A stretch of DNA of 64,000 nt, taken from contig BCLD01000012.1 in NCBI GenBank assembly GCA_001600875.1, forward strand, positions 298,978 to 362,977. Reading direction: 5' to 3'. Source of the DNA: Solicoccozyma terricola. Lineage: Eukaryota > Basidiomycota > Tremellomycetes > Filobasidiales > Piskurozymaceae. Positions 34,077 through 46,071 of the stretch are shown here, piece by piece. The notes under the pieces are model-generated. The model saw nothing but the letters and a program-made list of their open reading frames with translations, was not told the DNA's origin and did no database searches. The position numbers were made by a program, and so were the translations under genes. Numbering within the stretch: the stretch's first letter is position 1; each line of letters opens with the position of its first letter.

Positions 34077-37000
34077 TTAAGACTTCTCGACGCCTTCTGC
34101 TCTGCTGACAGTCTCGCCGTCGACGGAAGTCGCTGGTGTCGGCTCGCATGTTGCTAAGTCCGTTGCGGTAGCACTCGCTGATGCTTCATCTTCATCTTTG
34201 ACATTGAGGATGCCGTTGCTTCGAGTCTCGAAGGCCGCGGAGCTACCGGCGCGCAAAACATCCCGGGTGACATCGCCAGCGATGCGATCTCGCGCCTCAG
34301 CTGGCAGGTCCGAGGAGAGGATGCCCGAGCTGCCGAAGGTGGCTATTGCCCCACCAGACGCGGACTCTTCCTCGACAAAGGGTGACAGCGCGGCATCAGG
34401 CAGCACCCAACTCTTGTGCTTGCCATGAGCGAGCCGCATTTTCTCTTCGCGCACTTCAATGATGAAACTGAGTTGAAGCACTTCCTTGATCAAATCGAGA
34501 TCAGTGCTGAGAGACTTGACACGATTGAATGACGCCACCATGGCAATGTCAATCCATCCGTTGGAATCCATCTGTGTTGGATCAAGGATGATTTAGTCGC
34601 TTCATCAGTGAGTAAATCGAGCCAGATATCAGCCCACCTGCTGTCGAAGGAAAAAGTCCATGGGTAGATTTTGATCTCCAAAGTAATACTCAAGCTGCGA
34701 AACGAAATCGCCGGTCAGCATACGGTAAATAGTCCATGGGACGGTACAAAGTTCTAATCACCTGGCCGAGAATCCGGACACGAAGCGGGTCAAGTCCAGG
34801 CACCATCGTCACAGGCATGGGTGGAGGAGGCCCCAAAGCCGCGAAAGATGCTCCAGGAATCTGCTCAAACATTGCGGCTTCTTGGTGATAAGGAGAGTAG
34901 GCCATCGGACCGTATGGATAATAGCCTTGTTGATACGGGTGTGCCGGAGCGAAACCCATCCCTGCATCTCCGTAAAATTGGGTGTAGGTGGTGGGCAAGA
35001 GACGTGGCGAGACGTTATTCGACACAGGGAGACTGGTGGATTTGAGGGATGGTTGATGCATTGGAGGTGACATGCTGGCACGAGCGCGGTTGGCAAGTCC
35101 ATAAGCTGAATTGAGCGATGCGCCACCTCTCCATCCTCGCCCGCCGCGCATGCCTCTTGCACCGCGAGGTGCCCCGCCATATGCGCCTCCGCGAGTCGAC
35201 GACACACCAGCGAGTGACGGGTTGTCACCATTAGTGACGTTTCCAACCCTCAGATGCCCTGTGCCAGAATGTGCGCGGCCGTTTGTGAGCTCGCGATGTC
35301 CCGTTGAACTCTCCTGGTGTGAGAGGGTGGAGGTAGCGCCTCCTTTCAATGTGGGCGATGTATCGTTAACCCCCAACGCCTGACCACCGGGCTTGATCTC
35401 AACTGTCAAACTGGTTTCTCCGGATTCTGAGGGCAGGTTGATGCTAGATGATCGACGACCCTCCTGGTCGGATTTCTCCATGTTGACAGTCTGACCAGAC
35501 TTGATGATAGTCTCGGTCTGCTCCCCAGTACCTGCCTTGATCGATGATTTATTTTTCTTGGGAGGAGCTCCTTGAGCCACTCCGACCTTGGCTCCTCCTT
35601 TGCGAGGAGCTTGTCCTTTGGCAACTGGTTTCCCTGTAGATGGATCAAGGTTGCGTTCAGGGGGGCCGTTCGCTGCTCTCCGTATCCGACCGTTCACATC
35701 AGGAGCGAATCCACTAGACTTTCGTGATCGCTCAGGCTTGTCGGGGGACAGCTGGAGCTCAGACGCGGGTATAGGTATCCATTTGATCTTGTCTAGAAGA
35801 CAACGAAAGAAGTGGCTATCAGCACACGCGAGACATGGCACATGTCATAGATCACGCACCCTTTTTGCCGGAGCCTTGGCCCGACCCCGTATTGCTTGCT
35901 GCACTCTCGTCATCGTCTCGTACCTTGACTGACCTGTTCGGACTCGTTTTTGGAGCTGCGGACAGCTGCACCTCAGGCCATGCGGAGATATCAGAGACCA
36001 ACTCGGTATAGGATGGTTGTCGGCGTGAGGGTGTTCCTTCCGTCGACACAACCGCAGCTTTCGCTTGGTTCGCTTTACGCTTACTTGCGGTTGTGTTGGA
36101 CCCACCATGGACAGCTTGAGATGTCGATCCTGCTGGCTGTACAGGGGGTACCACTGTACTACTCAACGATGACGACGATACAGTTGCCTTCGCCGCCGGA
36201 GGCGGGGGCGGGTGGACCGTGGAGTTTGGCAGTGCGGTCGTCATTTGCTCCTTCCTGGCTTGCCAAACATTTATCACCGGTGCAGGTGCCGATATACGAT
36301 CGGTCAGCTGGTCAGACTTCGATGCTGCCGTTGTCGTTCGCCTCCAATTTCCGTCGATACTCGTTGATGTTACTGAATCTTTCTTTGCAGCGACCAGTTC
36401 GTCTCGACTTTGTGGTGTTCCGGAGGCTGGAAAATTGCTATTCTGCGAGGTCATGTCTTGGGATGAGGACACTGCAAGCCCCTGATTTGGTCGAGGTTCC
36501 CCGACGTCCCTCATTGGCTCCGCACCCTTCAAGCTCATAGATCCGGAAGGCACAGCTCCTTGCGCCTCTCTAGATTGAGTACTAGATCTCCAATTGTCTG
36601 CTTTGCGTCCTGGGCTAGGAATTTCCTCCTCGGTCAAATCCGCCCAGCTCTTACCCCTATCTTTCGACTGATGTGGTGAAGCAGGAGTCGATGCATTCGA
36701 CGACGTCTCTGCTTTTTTACTCCACCTGCCACCGTCGTGCAATTTTCTATCATCACCATGGGGTATTTGCGATCTAGACCCTCGTCCTTTTACTGTTACC
36801 GCTTGCCAACCTTCGTCATCTGTCCCAGCAACATCCATCGAGCGCTCTGCCGTATCTTTAATAATATCCGACTTGGACGTTTTGTTTGAAGAAGGACCTC
36901 CATTTTGGACCGTGTCACCATTACCAACAGCTACGGACTGCTGACGAGCAGCGCCTGTCTCCGACAGCACTCCCTTAGTTGTCATTGTAACAACCTCGGT

Positions 37001-37258
37001 TTGTTCTGGATTGACAGACATTGAAGGAGATGATGAAGAACTAGAGATCGCTGCGGATGTGTCCGTGGAGATGGTCTGAGGAGTTCCGGATGTTTTAGGA
37101 CGTATACGATCTGCGTAAGAGACGGAAAGAGCTTTGAAGGTAGATTTGGGGGAGGAAGATTGGTTTGCGGTTGCGGTCGTGAATGCCTTGGTTGAGCCTG
37201 GCGTGCCGGTCGAGAGACCAGAAGGTGTGGTGGCCATACTGGACACGGAGACGATCAT
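34077..37258 (-). CDS. La-motif (LARP/SLF1-SRO9-like) RNA-binding protein
   Basis: This is a cytosolic RNA-binding protein of the La-related group. The ATG at 37256-37258 (MIVSVSSMATTPSGLSTG) starts a very long Ser/Thr/Pro-rich, low-complexity N-terminus. It contains SYADRIRPKTSG, DDEGWQAVTVKGRGSRSQIP and KSWADLTEEEIPSPG, short blocks that recur in fungal SLF1/SRO9 proteins. The middle part is RGG-like (GGAYGGAPRGARGMRGGRG) and Pro/Tyr-rich (HPYQQGYYPYGPMAYSPY). The C-terminal La motif reads QLEYYFGDQNLPMDFFLRQ, then GWIDIAMVASFNRVKSLSTD and LIKEVLQLSFIIEV, with WVLPDA after it. That is the canonical LAM 'QIEYYFS.ENL..D.FLR..MD..G.I....IA.F.R'. The stop is 34077-34079. No DM15 repeats (LARP1) are seen, so SLF1/SRO9-like is the better guess. 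Confidence 0.85.
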
Positions 37259-38290
37259 CGTAGAGAGAGAAGGAATGGTCGAACAGTCAGTGAAGCTGCT
37301 TTGGCCACAACGCTACGTAGTCTAGTCAAAGGTTCTCGAGTGTCTTTCCCTCTGCCATCATCCGTCTTCAATCCTACACTTCGCAAACGGAGAGACCATG
37401 AAAGGACGTGAAACGGACGATCTTGGCCCCTCCCAGCCCCGTGTTTCCCTTAACACCGTCGGCATAGCCAGTCGGAGTCATAGCAAACGAAAACGCAAGA
37501 CGGTGTATGCCTGGGCTGGGTCGATACATCTCGTTGATCCGTACGAGAGTCGCATCCCAAAAATTCCCCCAACTCACCGAACTGGACCTGACTGATTCAG
37601 GTAAATACGTCCTCGAAAGTATACTTCAACCTATTTTCTCCTCTCGAGTGGGAGGTGTATGTATGTGCGGTGTCTAGCGGTGCAGATGAGGTTGTATCTT
37701 CTTATATATGCGAGCTTTGAGCACGAATGATCACGACTTTATGTAGTTGAATCGACCAGAGAAGCAAGTCCGAGAAAGAAAAAAAGATTGGCAGGATAGT
37801 TTCAGTTCGGTGCGGGATGATGGGATGTGATACCGAGGTAGTCGTGTACGCCAGGAGCTGTCGAAGTGCGAGAGGGCGTTTCGTTATGGTTGTCTGAGAG
37901 AGGATCAACGTGCGTGAGATGGAACAAAGTCGTTGGTGATGAGAGAAGGCTGCGTACTGGTCGGTGGAAAAGGGGGTAGACGAGTCGTCGATCCGTCGAC
38001 CGTTTTGCAATCAAGTTTTGTGGACGATGGAGGAGGGGTGTGTGTGTGTGTGTTTCCGGTGTGTGGAGTGTAGTACGCTGCGTGGCACTCTGTATTCCCT
38101 CTGATGTACTGGAGAGGGCTGTGTGAGGCCTGGGCGAGGGGGGGCAGGGGTGGTGGTGATGATGATGGTGGACGGTGGACTGGGTGGACTGGGTGTTGGA
38201 TGGATGGATCATGGTTCCCTTGCCCTTCTTCGAGTCGAAAGCGCGTGACCGAGCCGCTTGTTACGCACACCACCCACCCCAACCATCATC
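37259..38290. promoter_or_regulatory. Divergent intergenic region, La-motif gene / ABZ2
   Basis: This is 1.0 kb between divergent starts. It holds a short (GT)n run at 38039-38053 and G/GAT-rich simple sequence at 38130-38210. A frame at 37374-37577 on the minus strand starts at GTG, not ATG, so I do not call it. The left 0.4 kb probably contains the 5' leader of the La-motif gene. Confidence 0.45.
38039..38053. repeat. (GT)n dinucleotide repeat
   Basis: About seven perfect GT units lie in the spacer between the La-motif gene and ABZ2. It is an ordinary microsatellite. Confidence 0.75.
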
Positions 38291-39395
38291 ATGCTCAGCG
38301 CAGACAACATATCCCTGCTCACCACCCTCCGTTACACTCCCACCGCTCATGCGTCGACCCCCCAGTCGACAGACTACCCGCTCTTGCAACGGCATCTCGA
38401 CCGCTTGCGTCGAGCATCGGTGTTCTTCAGTCAAGGAAGGGAGGAATATGCTTATGGTAACGACCAGGTCGTCTGGGATAAGATCAAGAGGGCATGTGAA
38501 GGAAAGACAGAGGGGGACTGGAGAGTGAGTGAAAGGTAGTAGGGTGTAGACTAGAACCTAGCTGACAGGATGCGATGCGATGCGATGCAACTGTTCTCGC
38601 AGGTCAGAGTGCTCATCCATCGGGAAGGATTGGTGGAGGCATTGATCACACCAATGCCAGTCGGCTCAGGTTCGAACAATTTCAACTTGCTTTTCAACAT
38701 TGCACTTCCCTAACCTGACGTTGACGACATCTCAGATCCATTCAACTATACCCTTCCAGACCCAAGCTGTTCATCTCCACGCAATACTGCCACCAAAAGA
38801 GTCCACCTCGACCCCGCCTCATCAAGCACCACCTCCACTCCGACATGCCTCTGGACATACAAAACTACAGAAAGAAGAGCTTATCAGGAAGCTTCTACCC
38901 GAGCTAGTGAGTCTCTGTCTCTTCTCGTCTGGATCAAAGGCAACTACCTGACCAAAAATGAGCTAAGCGCAAGACCGAAACGCCGAGGACCGTGGACAAG
39001 AACCACCTTTTGACGTCCTTCTTCACTGGTCCTCTGAAGATACAGATGGTAACGGGCATGACGTTGATCAAGACATCATAACAGAGTCATCTACATCAAA
39101 CATTGCAATCTTTGATCCTCAACCTTTGCTTCCAGATTGGGTAACACCCTCGTATTCTCCTCAGACGCCTTTCTTATGTGGTACAATGCGATTAGAATTG
39201 ATGGAGCGAGGACTGTTGAGAGAAGAGGTGATAACTGTTGGAAGGCTGCGGCGATGGGTCGATGAAGGCAGAGAGGTGGTTGGTATGAATGGATTGAGGT
39301 GGGTGGGTTGGTTGGGAGGGAGATCATTGACGGAATCTGACAACTTTGAAGAGAACAGAGGCGTTTGGACAATGAGGATAGCACTCCCCAGATAG
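38291..39395 (+). CDS. ABZ2: 4-amino-4-deoxychorismate lyase (class IV PLP enzyme)
   Basis: This enzyme would cleave aminodeoxychorismate to p-aminobenzoate and pyruvate, the last step of PABA synthesis for folate. The ATG at 38291 gives MLSADNISLLTTLRYTPTA, with LLTTLRY near the start as in ADC lyases. It continues YPLLQRHLDRLRRASVFF, then after an intron VRVLIHREGLVEALITPM. The next exon has WTYKTTERRAYQEAS, where the lysine of YKTT is the expected PLP-binding residue. The C-terminal exon has PPFDVLLHWSSED, CGTMRLELMERGLLREEVIT and WVGWLGGRSLT, matching the 'CG..R..LL..G.I.E' block of class IV enzymes. The stop is 39393-39395. Branched-chain aminotransferases are unlikely given the short length (about 310 residues). 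Confidence 0.75.
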
Positions 39396-39464
39396 AGCTT
39401 TTTGATTGAGACAGTGAATAGAGGGTTGGCATGGTTTACAAGGAATGCCATGGTTTACGGGGGA

Positions 39465-39487
39465 ACACACACACACACACACACACA
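39465..39487. repeat. (AC)n repeat followed by CATCG units
   Basis: About eleven AC units are followed by three copies of CATCG. They lie between the convergent stop codons of ABZ2 and UBC12. The sequence just before it contains CATGGTTTAC twice (39430-39439 and 39449-39458). Confidence 0.8.
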
Positions 39488-39559
39488 TCGCATCGCATCG
39501 TCGACCGGCCTTCCCTCCTAGTCGAACATCCTCCAGCACACCTCTCCAGTCATGCAGCA

Positions 39560-40842
39560 TCACCGCCCGCTTACACCAGGCGCCAACACCCGCTCAAACG
39601 AAACTCCATTCACTGAACCACCTCTCATCGACGTCGTCACATTCCTAGCAAACACGTCCCTGTTCCGTCGTAGGTCTTCCGCTGCCTCTGTGGGAATGAG
39701 CGAGGGAAACAAGAATGGTGCGTTAGCGAGGCGAGCAAAGGTCTCTGTAATGAGGAACTACTGTTGAGCGCGCACCCTTGTTGAGCGGATCATCGGCATT
39801 ACTATGTAGTCGAGTGGCACTCAGTCAACACGAGTAAGATGACGGCGTCGCATCGATCTTTTGCTCACGGTTCGAGAAAGAGATATTGTAGACCAACGAT
39901 CACAGACGTCAAGCTTAAAACCTGTAATCGATCAAAGCGATACCATCAGCAATCACATTCGTCGTTTGCTCCACTGGCGCATGATCGTCCAACTAACCGG
40001 CTTCCAATCCTCTCTCAAGATATTCCTGTATAATCAAAATTTCCCCCAACATCCCAACAATTTCATCAGTCGCACGTCACTTCCTTTCATTCTCTTAACC
40101 CCACACTTTCTTCAAGAAACACTCACAAACACACATTCCCTTCCAAATCTAGATTCGGATGATAGATTTTCTGCGTTAACCGGACCTTTGGAGCTTCATG
40201 TGGATAGTTTGGAGTGATATTGATAGTGAATAGGAATTGTCCACCTTTGTACATGCCTATCGACATCCAGGATCTCATTAGCTAGTAATGATATCTGAAA
40301 TGAGAACGAAGGAACAAGCAAACTCACCCTCATCCGGAGTTATGGTCAACTGAAAACTGAGAAGATCTTTTGGGTCCGGGAAAAACGTCTTCATCGTATC
40401 AGGTAGTTCAAGTTCCGTCAAGTCTGGTTTTTTGATCCGATTGAAACCCCCACAAAAGTCTTAGCCTCAACCTCCAGCCACCCCCCAACCACCATCCCTC
40501 CCTCCACCTTTGATAACCCTTCTCACCTTTTTGCACTCTGATCGCCGCTGCACTCGTCTTTGGTTTCTTCTTCGCTGCAGCTTCCTCGTTCTTCTTGAGT
40601 GACCATATCTATCGATAAGGAATCGTAGCATGTGATGAGTTCGAGGTAGGCAGACATCGGGGGTTGGGGGGGGGNNNNNNNNNNNNNNNNNNNNNNNNNN
40701 NNNNNNNNNNNNNNNNNNNNNNNNNNNNNNNNNNNNNNNNNNNNNNNNNNNNNNNNNNNNNNNNNNNNNNNNNNNNNNNNNNGGGGGGAGGGGGGGAGGG
40801 GGGGAAGCGAGGATACGAGGAGACGGGACTCACGTTGATCAT
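39560..40842 (-). CDS. UBC12: NEDD8-conjugating enzyme UBC12
   Basis: This E2 transfers NEDD8 to cullins. The first coding exon has only three codons, Met-Ile-Asn (ATG 40840-40842), then a GTGAGT donor. The second exon opens IWSLKKNEEAAAKKKPKTSA and continues AAIRVQK, matching human UBC12 'MIKLFSLK..KKEE' and 'AQLRIQKD'. Next come LTELELPDTMKTFFPDPKDL and LSFQLTITPDEG, GMYKGGQFLFTINITPNYPH, and YHPNLDLEGNVCL joined to NILREDWKPV, with the catalytic cysteine at the splice boundary. LSLTSVIVGLQYLFLEP and NADDPLNK follow. The last exon reads EAAEDLRRNRDVFARNV and MRGGSVNGVSFERVLAPG, stop 39560-39562. Seven or so exons. Intron 1 holds a C-rich tract interrupted by the 108-N gap. The enzyme partners the CSN3-containing complex functionally. 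Confidence 0.95.
40675..40782. other. Assembly gap (108 N) within a C-rich tract of UBC12 intron 1
   Basis: A run of 108 N. It is flanked by nine G on the left (40666-40674) and by G6-A-G7-A-G7 on the right (40783-40804). On the UBC12 transcript strand these are C. The true tract is therefore long and C-rich, and its length is unknown. Confidence 0.95.
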
Positions 40843-41125
40843 AGTGGTGGCGGTGGAAGATGGTGAATGTAAGCTCTATAGCTCTAAGGGTGTACGTCTA
40901 TTGTCTACGGGTCAGAGTGTGATGATGCTCCTGAGCGGGGTGGGAGTGATGCTGTGGGTTGGTGGTGGTTGCGGTGGTGGGTGAATCAATGGTGGTGTGG
41001 GAGGCGACCTGATGGACCGCGGTGCGGGCAAGTTGATTTGGGAAATGTTGGATAGCGAGCGTCCCCTCGATCCAACTACTGGCAAGCTCCTAGTTATCTC
41101 TCAACCTACCACCTACTCTCACGAC

Positions 41126-43118
41126 ATGCATCGCTCGTTGGTCGCTGCAAGGGTCGTCAGGTGTGTATTCTCCTATTCTCCCAGTCCTGCACTGCAGTCG
41201 CACGCCCACCCCTGACGTCTCATCATCCCGCACTCCTTTTTCAGTCGAACTCGAACGCCATCTAGGCAATGGTCTTCCTCAGCTCGCTCAGGCCTGGCAG
41301 TGAGAATTCTCCACTCAGACACGCTATCCTCAATCAGCTAATCCTTCTAATTCCAATCCCACACAGCTGTCTCCTCGTCATCCTCCCGCTTTTGCAGCTG
41401 GAGCAGCGTTATCATCACGGTCCTTCCTCAACCAGAAAACCGTTTCATCCTCTTTCAATAGCGTGGTCATCTCGCGGAGTTTCTCCTTGACGCCTTGGAA
41501 AACGGAGAATCCATCTGCACAGGTCGTACATGCTGCGCATCCTCCAACCAGTGTCATTCAATCAACACCAACAACGCAAGTCGCTACAGAAGCTCCTCTG
41601 CACAGTACCGCGGGGGTCATCAACACTGCATCGCTCCCAGCCGCTTCAGAAGTTCCACAAACAGCTGCTCTCCTTCCCCAGTCACCTGCAGATGGCTCCA
41701 TTCCCTCTCTCGCCGACATGCTCGCTCAAAATCCCACCGACATAAAAGCCGTACTCCAATCCCCTGAAGCGATACACGCCGTCATGAAATGGGGAGACCT
41801 CAAGTTGATGGGTCTTGAACATGGGATCTTGAACCCTGCCGGATATATTCGAGATATCATGGCGTTTGCTCACGTTGAGACTGGTTTGCCATGGTGAGTG
41901 AAATTAACACTGGATTGAACCCCAACCCACCCCGTCTTTGTTCTTTGCCTGACACCCCAAATCATACCTCTTACCTCAGGTGGGGTACCATCATGCTCGT
42001 CACCGTCTTCCTCCGAGCGGCTATTTTCCCCCTAGTCGTACGAGTCCAAAAGAATAACGTCCGAATGCAAGCCATCCAACCTCAATCCACCAGTCTAATG
42101 AATAAGATGAAAGAAGCTCAAGCGGCAGGTGATAAAGCGACGACACAGGTATACGGTCAAGAATTAACCAAGCTGTGGAGAGATAACGACTGCAATCCGT
42201 GGAAGAGTATGATCTTGCCGTTGGTACAGATGCCACTCTTTATGAGTTTCTTCTTCGCCATTAGGAAAATGGCGGTGCTGCCGGTGCCGCAGTTGAAGGA
42301 AGGTGGTATTGGATGGGTAACGGATTTGACAATCCCAGATCCATTCTACATCTTACCCGTCACCTCCATGGCTTTGACGTTGGCCGTACTCGAGGCGAGT
42401 ACTAGGGTCTCTTCCCGAACTCATTTGTTGACGGGTCGCTGATGGGATACGTCTGCCTTTTTGTCCTAAAATCAGATTGGAGCAGATGGCACTGGCGGAG
42501 CTGCCAAGACCAGGCAGATGATGCACTTTACCAACTTTTTCCGTGTCGCGTCAATCATCGCTATCCCCTTCGTCGGAAAAATGCCAGCCGTGAGTGGTGG
42601 AGGAAGATTTCAATCGAAACTGTCAAAGTATCCGTCTGACTTTTTGAAAAATACTCTCTACTCAGGCACTCCTCTTCTACTGGACCTTCTCCAACTTTAT
42701 CACCCTCTGTCAAGCATTCTTCCTCAAGCAGAAGCCGGTGCGAAGATTGTTAGGCATTCCCACACCGACTCCCGCACCTCCACCACCGGCGGGAACCATC
42801 ATTGAAAAGAATCCCACCATGATGGATACCTGGCACGCCGCGAAGGACTATTTCTTCAAGACCCACAAGGACGCTCTCGCCAGAGCACAAAAAACCTCTA
42901 CAGGTAGTACCACCGTGACGAGTCAGTTTAAGGACGTTATTCGGGAAACTAAGGCGGCCGCTGGAGGGTCTGTCGCCAAGCCAGTCATTGCAACTACTAC
43001 CAGCAAGGTCACCCCGCAAGCCGCCAAGAAGGTTGCAAGTCCAATCCTGAATGCCGTCGCAGATGAGAAGGCTCAACGTATCGCTGCTGCGCGGGAGAGA
43101 CGAAGCAGGAGGAGCTGA
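41126..43118 (+). CDS. OXA1: OXA1 mitochondrial inner-membrane insertase
   Basis: Oxa1/YidC/Alb3-family insertase that places mitochondrially made proteins in the inner membrane. The start ATG 41126 gives MHRSLVAARVV, spliced to SRTRTPSRQWSSSARSGLA and then to LSPRHPPAFAAGAALSSRSF, a basic Ser/Arg-rich presequence. An intron at about 41298 (GTGAGA to CACACAG) removes an in-frame stop. The core reads HAVMKWGDLKLMGLEHG, TGLPW|WGTIMLVTVFLRAAIFPL (TM1), QELTKLWRDNDCNPWKSMIL, PLVQMPLFMSFFFAIRKM (TM2), FYILPVTSMALTLAVLE (TM3), then FFRVASIIAIPFVGKMPA and ALFYWTFSNFITLCQAFFLK (TM4-5), typical of the family. The matrix tail is Ala/Lys/Arg-rich (ARERRSRRS), as expected for the ribosome-binding end. 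Divergent from UBC12 by 283 bp. Confidence 0.93.
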
Positions 43119-43228
43119 GCATTGAGTCAAAGTCTCAAATAGAGAAAGAAGGGAAAGGTATGCGTAGAGTATTACCCAGTCCATATGTATCATTAGACAG
43201 AGCATGTCCTACATATAACGCACGCCAC

Positions 43229-45880
43229 TCAGGCTTCCCGCAGCAGGTCGAAGCGACTCTTACCTCGCGTCGATGACGAAGCCACTTTCCCATTCTTGAC
43301 ACGGCGAGGGCCGGTCTTTGAAGACCAGCTACTATCACCGCTCGCTCGAGCCGTACCATGGCTAAGGAATGCTTCTGAGCCTTCTACTGCAGCTTCGAAG
43401 CAGGCCGTTACGACAGCTGTCAATTCAGGATCTTCCTTCTTCTGGCCAAGTAGCACCTGATGCCAGACGGTTCCTTCCAGGAAACGGTACAAGGCCCTCA
43501 ACGGTGACGAATCTTCCGAATCCAGGAGTAGCGCTTGAGCCAGCTGCGATGCATCAAGTGCGATTGCCACGACGTGCGATTGAATATTGCAGTTACGAGT
43601 CTCCAGAAGAGGCGACTGCATCTCTGTGTCTGACTTGACTGACTGTCGGTGACTCCACGCGGCCATACTTAATACCCCAGCGAGGACGGCTAGTCGCAAC
43701 TCCTTTCTGCTCCATGGCGATTTATGTTCATAAGCTAGCCGAGCGGCCATGCGGAGCATCGCAGCCCAGAGACGCCACTCCGGCTGTAGGCCGAGTACCT
43801 TTGGGGTGGAGGATTGCATAATGTTGAAAAATGTATCGACTCGCTTGTTGACATCTTGATGATCGAAAATGCCCAGATCTCCTATGGAGTAATTGTCCTC
43901 GTTGATTTCTAACGGAACATCTTTTATTCGGGTGGACGATCCAGCCCGTAATAGTTCCACGACGTCAACCGCCTGTGAATCTCTGATCACTGTGTTGAGC
44001 GAGAGCACCTCCTCATCCATAGACGCGGTTTCGCGAGCCGTAGTATCTTCCATACGATCCTCGCCCAGTATATGGTGGCTTTGGGTGGCAGTATGTGGCA
44101 TGGACACCTCATTATTCCCGCCATTGGTGTGAGTTCGCGGCAAACCTCCGACACCTTGGAGAAAGATCCTCCACCCGATTCGCCGTAAACCCCTCGAAAT
44201 ATTTGTAGCCCGCAGCGAGACGCCTTCAGGGTCCTCCAATATACCAAAGACTAGTGTCGCTGATGGATTGAGATAATAGGAGAAAGAAGACATATATCCG
44301 CGAGCTCGTGTCATAGCATATGCGCGTCTCGTCTCTCGAAGATCATTAAACGCAAGTTCGCGTCGTCTAGCATCCGTCCGCATATCATCATGTCGATTGC
44401 ATCGACAATACGGGAAGGTGTCGCAACAAGCGTCGTCCTCTATATCCGCAGGTGAACCTGGCGGGATGTATTGGCAAGTAGCATCGATGATGTCTGAGAC
44501 GAGTTCCTGTAGTACTTCCGGTTTCAGACGAGTTGCAGGAGCACGAGGTCCCGGATTCCACGTTGACATCATTCCAGCGACGATATATGAAACAAATTCA
44601 TAGGCTTCATCTCCCGCTACAGCGCCGTTCGTGGTTTGTGATTGTTGTGGGGTCGACATTCCGGAATCAATGTTGTCATCTGACTTTGATAATTTTTGAG
44701 AAGCCATAGCAGCTAGCCTCGATCGTTGTTTTAGTTTCGATTGTCCGGCTGGTGTGAGGGCTTCTCGAATCACTCTTCCTACTTTCTCGATACGATTTAT
44801 CCCATTAGAGCGTGCTTCAAAGAAAAGATGCGCTGCGCTGGGAGGAGAATGATCCGTTCCCGCAATCGAAGCGAGAAGTGGGAGGTGCTTGGGGGGGATT
44901 CGTAATCGTGATGCGAGCTGGTCTGGATGACATACTTCGAGGAAGAGTGATGGATAAATTATTGTTGAAGACCCTTGAAGAGGCTTCGGGGGGACAAGAC
45001 TGGGGAACATTGTTGCAGTTGCTTGAGCTCTGGAGGTTTTGGATTTGACCAAGGAGAATCCTTCCATCTCCGACAAAGCTGCTTCTTCATCTCGCTGCAA
45101 GGGCTCCAACATCCACTGTATCAAGTCAATATGTATCCAGCCTTGATATCCTTCGCCATCATGCCTGCTTGACGCACCACCGCCGAATATCGCAAAATCC
45201 GAATCTGCACTCAATACCCAACCCCCGAGCTCATTTGCGAGACTATAACAATAGCCATCTGCCTCACCCTCTGGAAGGTAAAAAGCCGGCACTGAGAGTT
45301 CCACTAGTGTATCACGAAGCACGTGGAAGATGAAAGCAGGTAGGATGGGCGACCGTTTGAAGAAGTTTGGAGAAGAACGCGATTGAACCGACGTCCGATA
45401 AAACAGGAGAGAGTTTTGAAAGTTTGCCTCGAGACGTTGGACGATAACGGATCGCTTGGAAGGTGGTGCTGGTCCTGATGTAAGGGTATGAAATGATATT
45501 AGCAAATGGGTAATGATGGGGACGAAAAGGGTGATAACCGACTGACCATCAAATACAAAGTACAGCCTGACACCCAGTCGTGCCCAGCCCTCGATGACTC
45601 GTTTGATCAGTCCGTGGAATGCAACATATTCACCGCCCGAGAATGAAGGACGCTGGTCGTTGTATAGGACCCATATGAAGCTGAATCACGACATCGGGTT
45701 CAGCAGCTACTCGTGTAATCTCTCCGGCTCTTCGCTGTCCACTCACGACCAGGCGTCTACGACCAACGACCGTGGCTGGTCTACCTGCAGCTCCTCGTCG
45801 GATAGTGGATGTAGGTGAAAGGTAGTGAGCACCGAGTTCCTGTTCTCTGTGACGAACGCTGTGAGCCCTGAGACGCCCAT
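43229..45880 (-). CDS. Asteroid/XPG-N domain protein
   Basis: This large protein has a 5'-nuclease (XPG/FEN) fold N-terminus. The ATG at 45878-45880 gives MGVSGLTAFVTENRN, the typical XPG-N start, then QPRSLVVDAWS. Next exons read PSFSGGEYVAFHGLIKRVIE and VRLYFVFDG. The long last exon continues VELSVPAFYLPEGEADGYCY, then LANELGGWVLSADSDFAIFG, the XPG-I region with acidic E and D-S-D residues. RLRIPPKHLPLLASIAGTDH resembles the H3TH region. The remaining 450 residues are helical without a known motif, and the stop is 43229-43231. Fungal proteins of this type belong to the Asteroid (ASTE1) group, whose enzymatic activity is poorly defined. Several but not all expected acidic catalytic residues are visible. 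MKT1 is a less likely alternative because it has different C-terminal domains. Confidence 0.8.
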
Positions 45881-46071
45881 CGCTTGCTCCGTGTGTGTGT
45901 GTTGGTGAGGGATGGATGGACGGGGTAGTCGATGGATCACTAGTCTCGCGAATGAAAGTGCGGTGCTGACGTAATCAACGACGAGGTGATCGGTGACGTT
46001 CCTTTCGTGCTCCGGGTTTAGTCCAGCAAGGGTCGTGTATCAACATCATCTCCACCACAACATCCAGCTAT

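Noticed and set aside
37374..37577. Possible upstream ORF of the La-motif gene
   Set aside because: It begins at GTG, has no ATG upstream in frame, and has no recognisable pattern.
39552..39767. A 71-codon ATG frame on plus near the ABZ2 3' end
   Set aside because: It overlaps the last two UBC12 exons in antisense, where the minus-strand reading is clearly conserved.
39861..40217. A 118-codon plus-strand frame with protein-like composition
   Set aside because: It is the antisense of UBC12 coding exons (catalytic block ILREDWKPV and neighbours read on the minus strand), and no acceptor joins it to the upstream frame without a stop.
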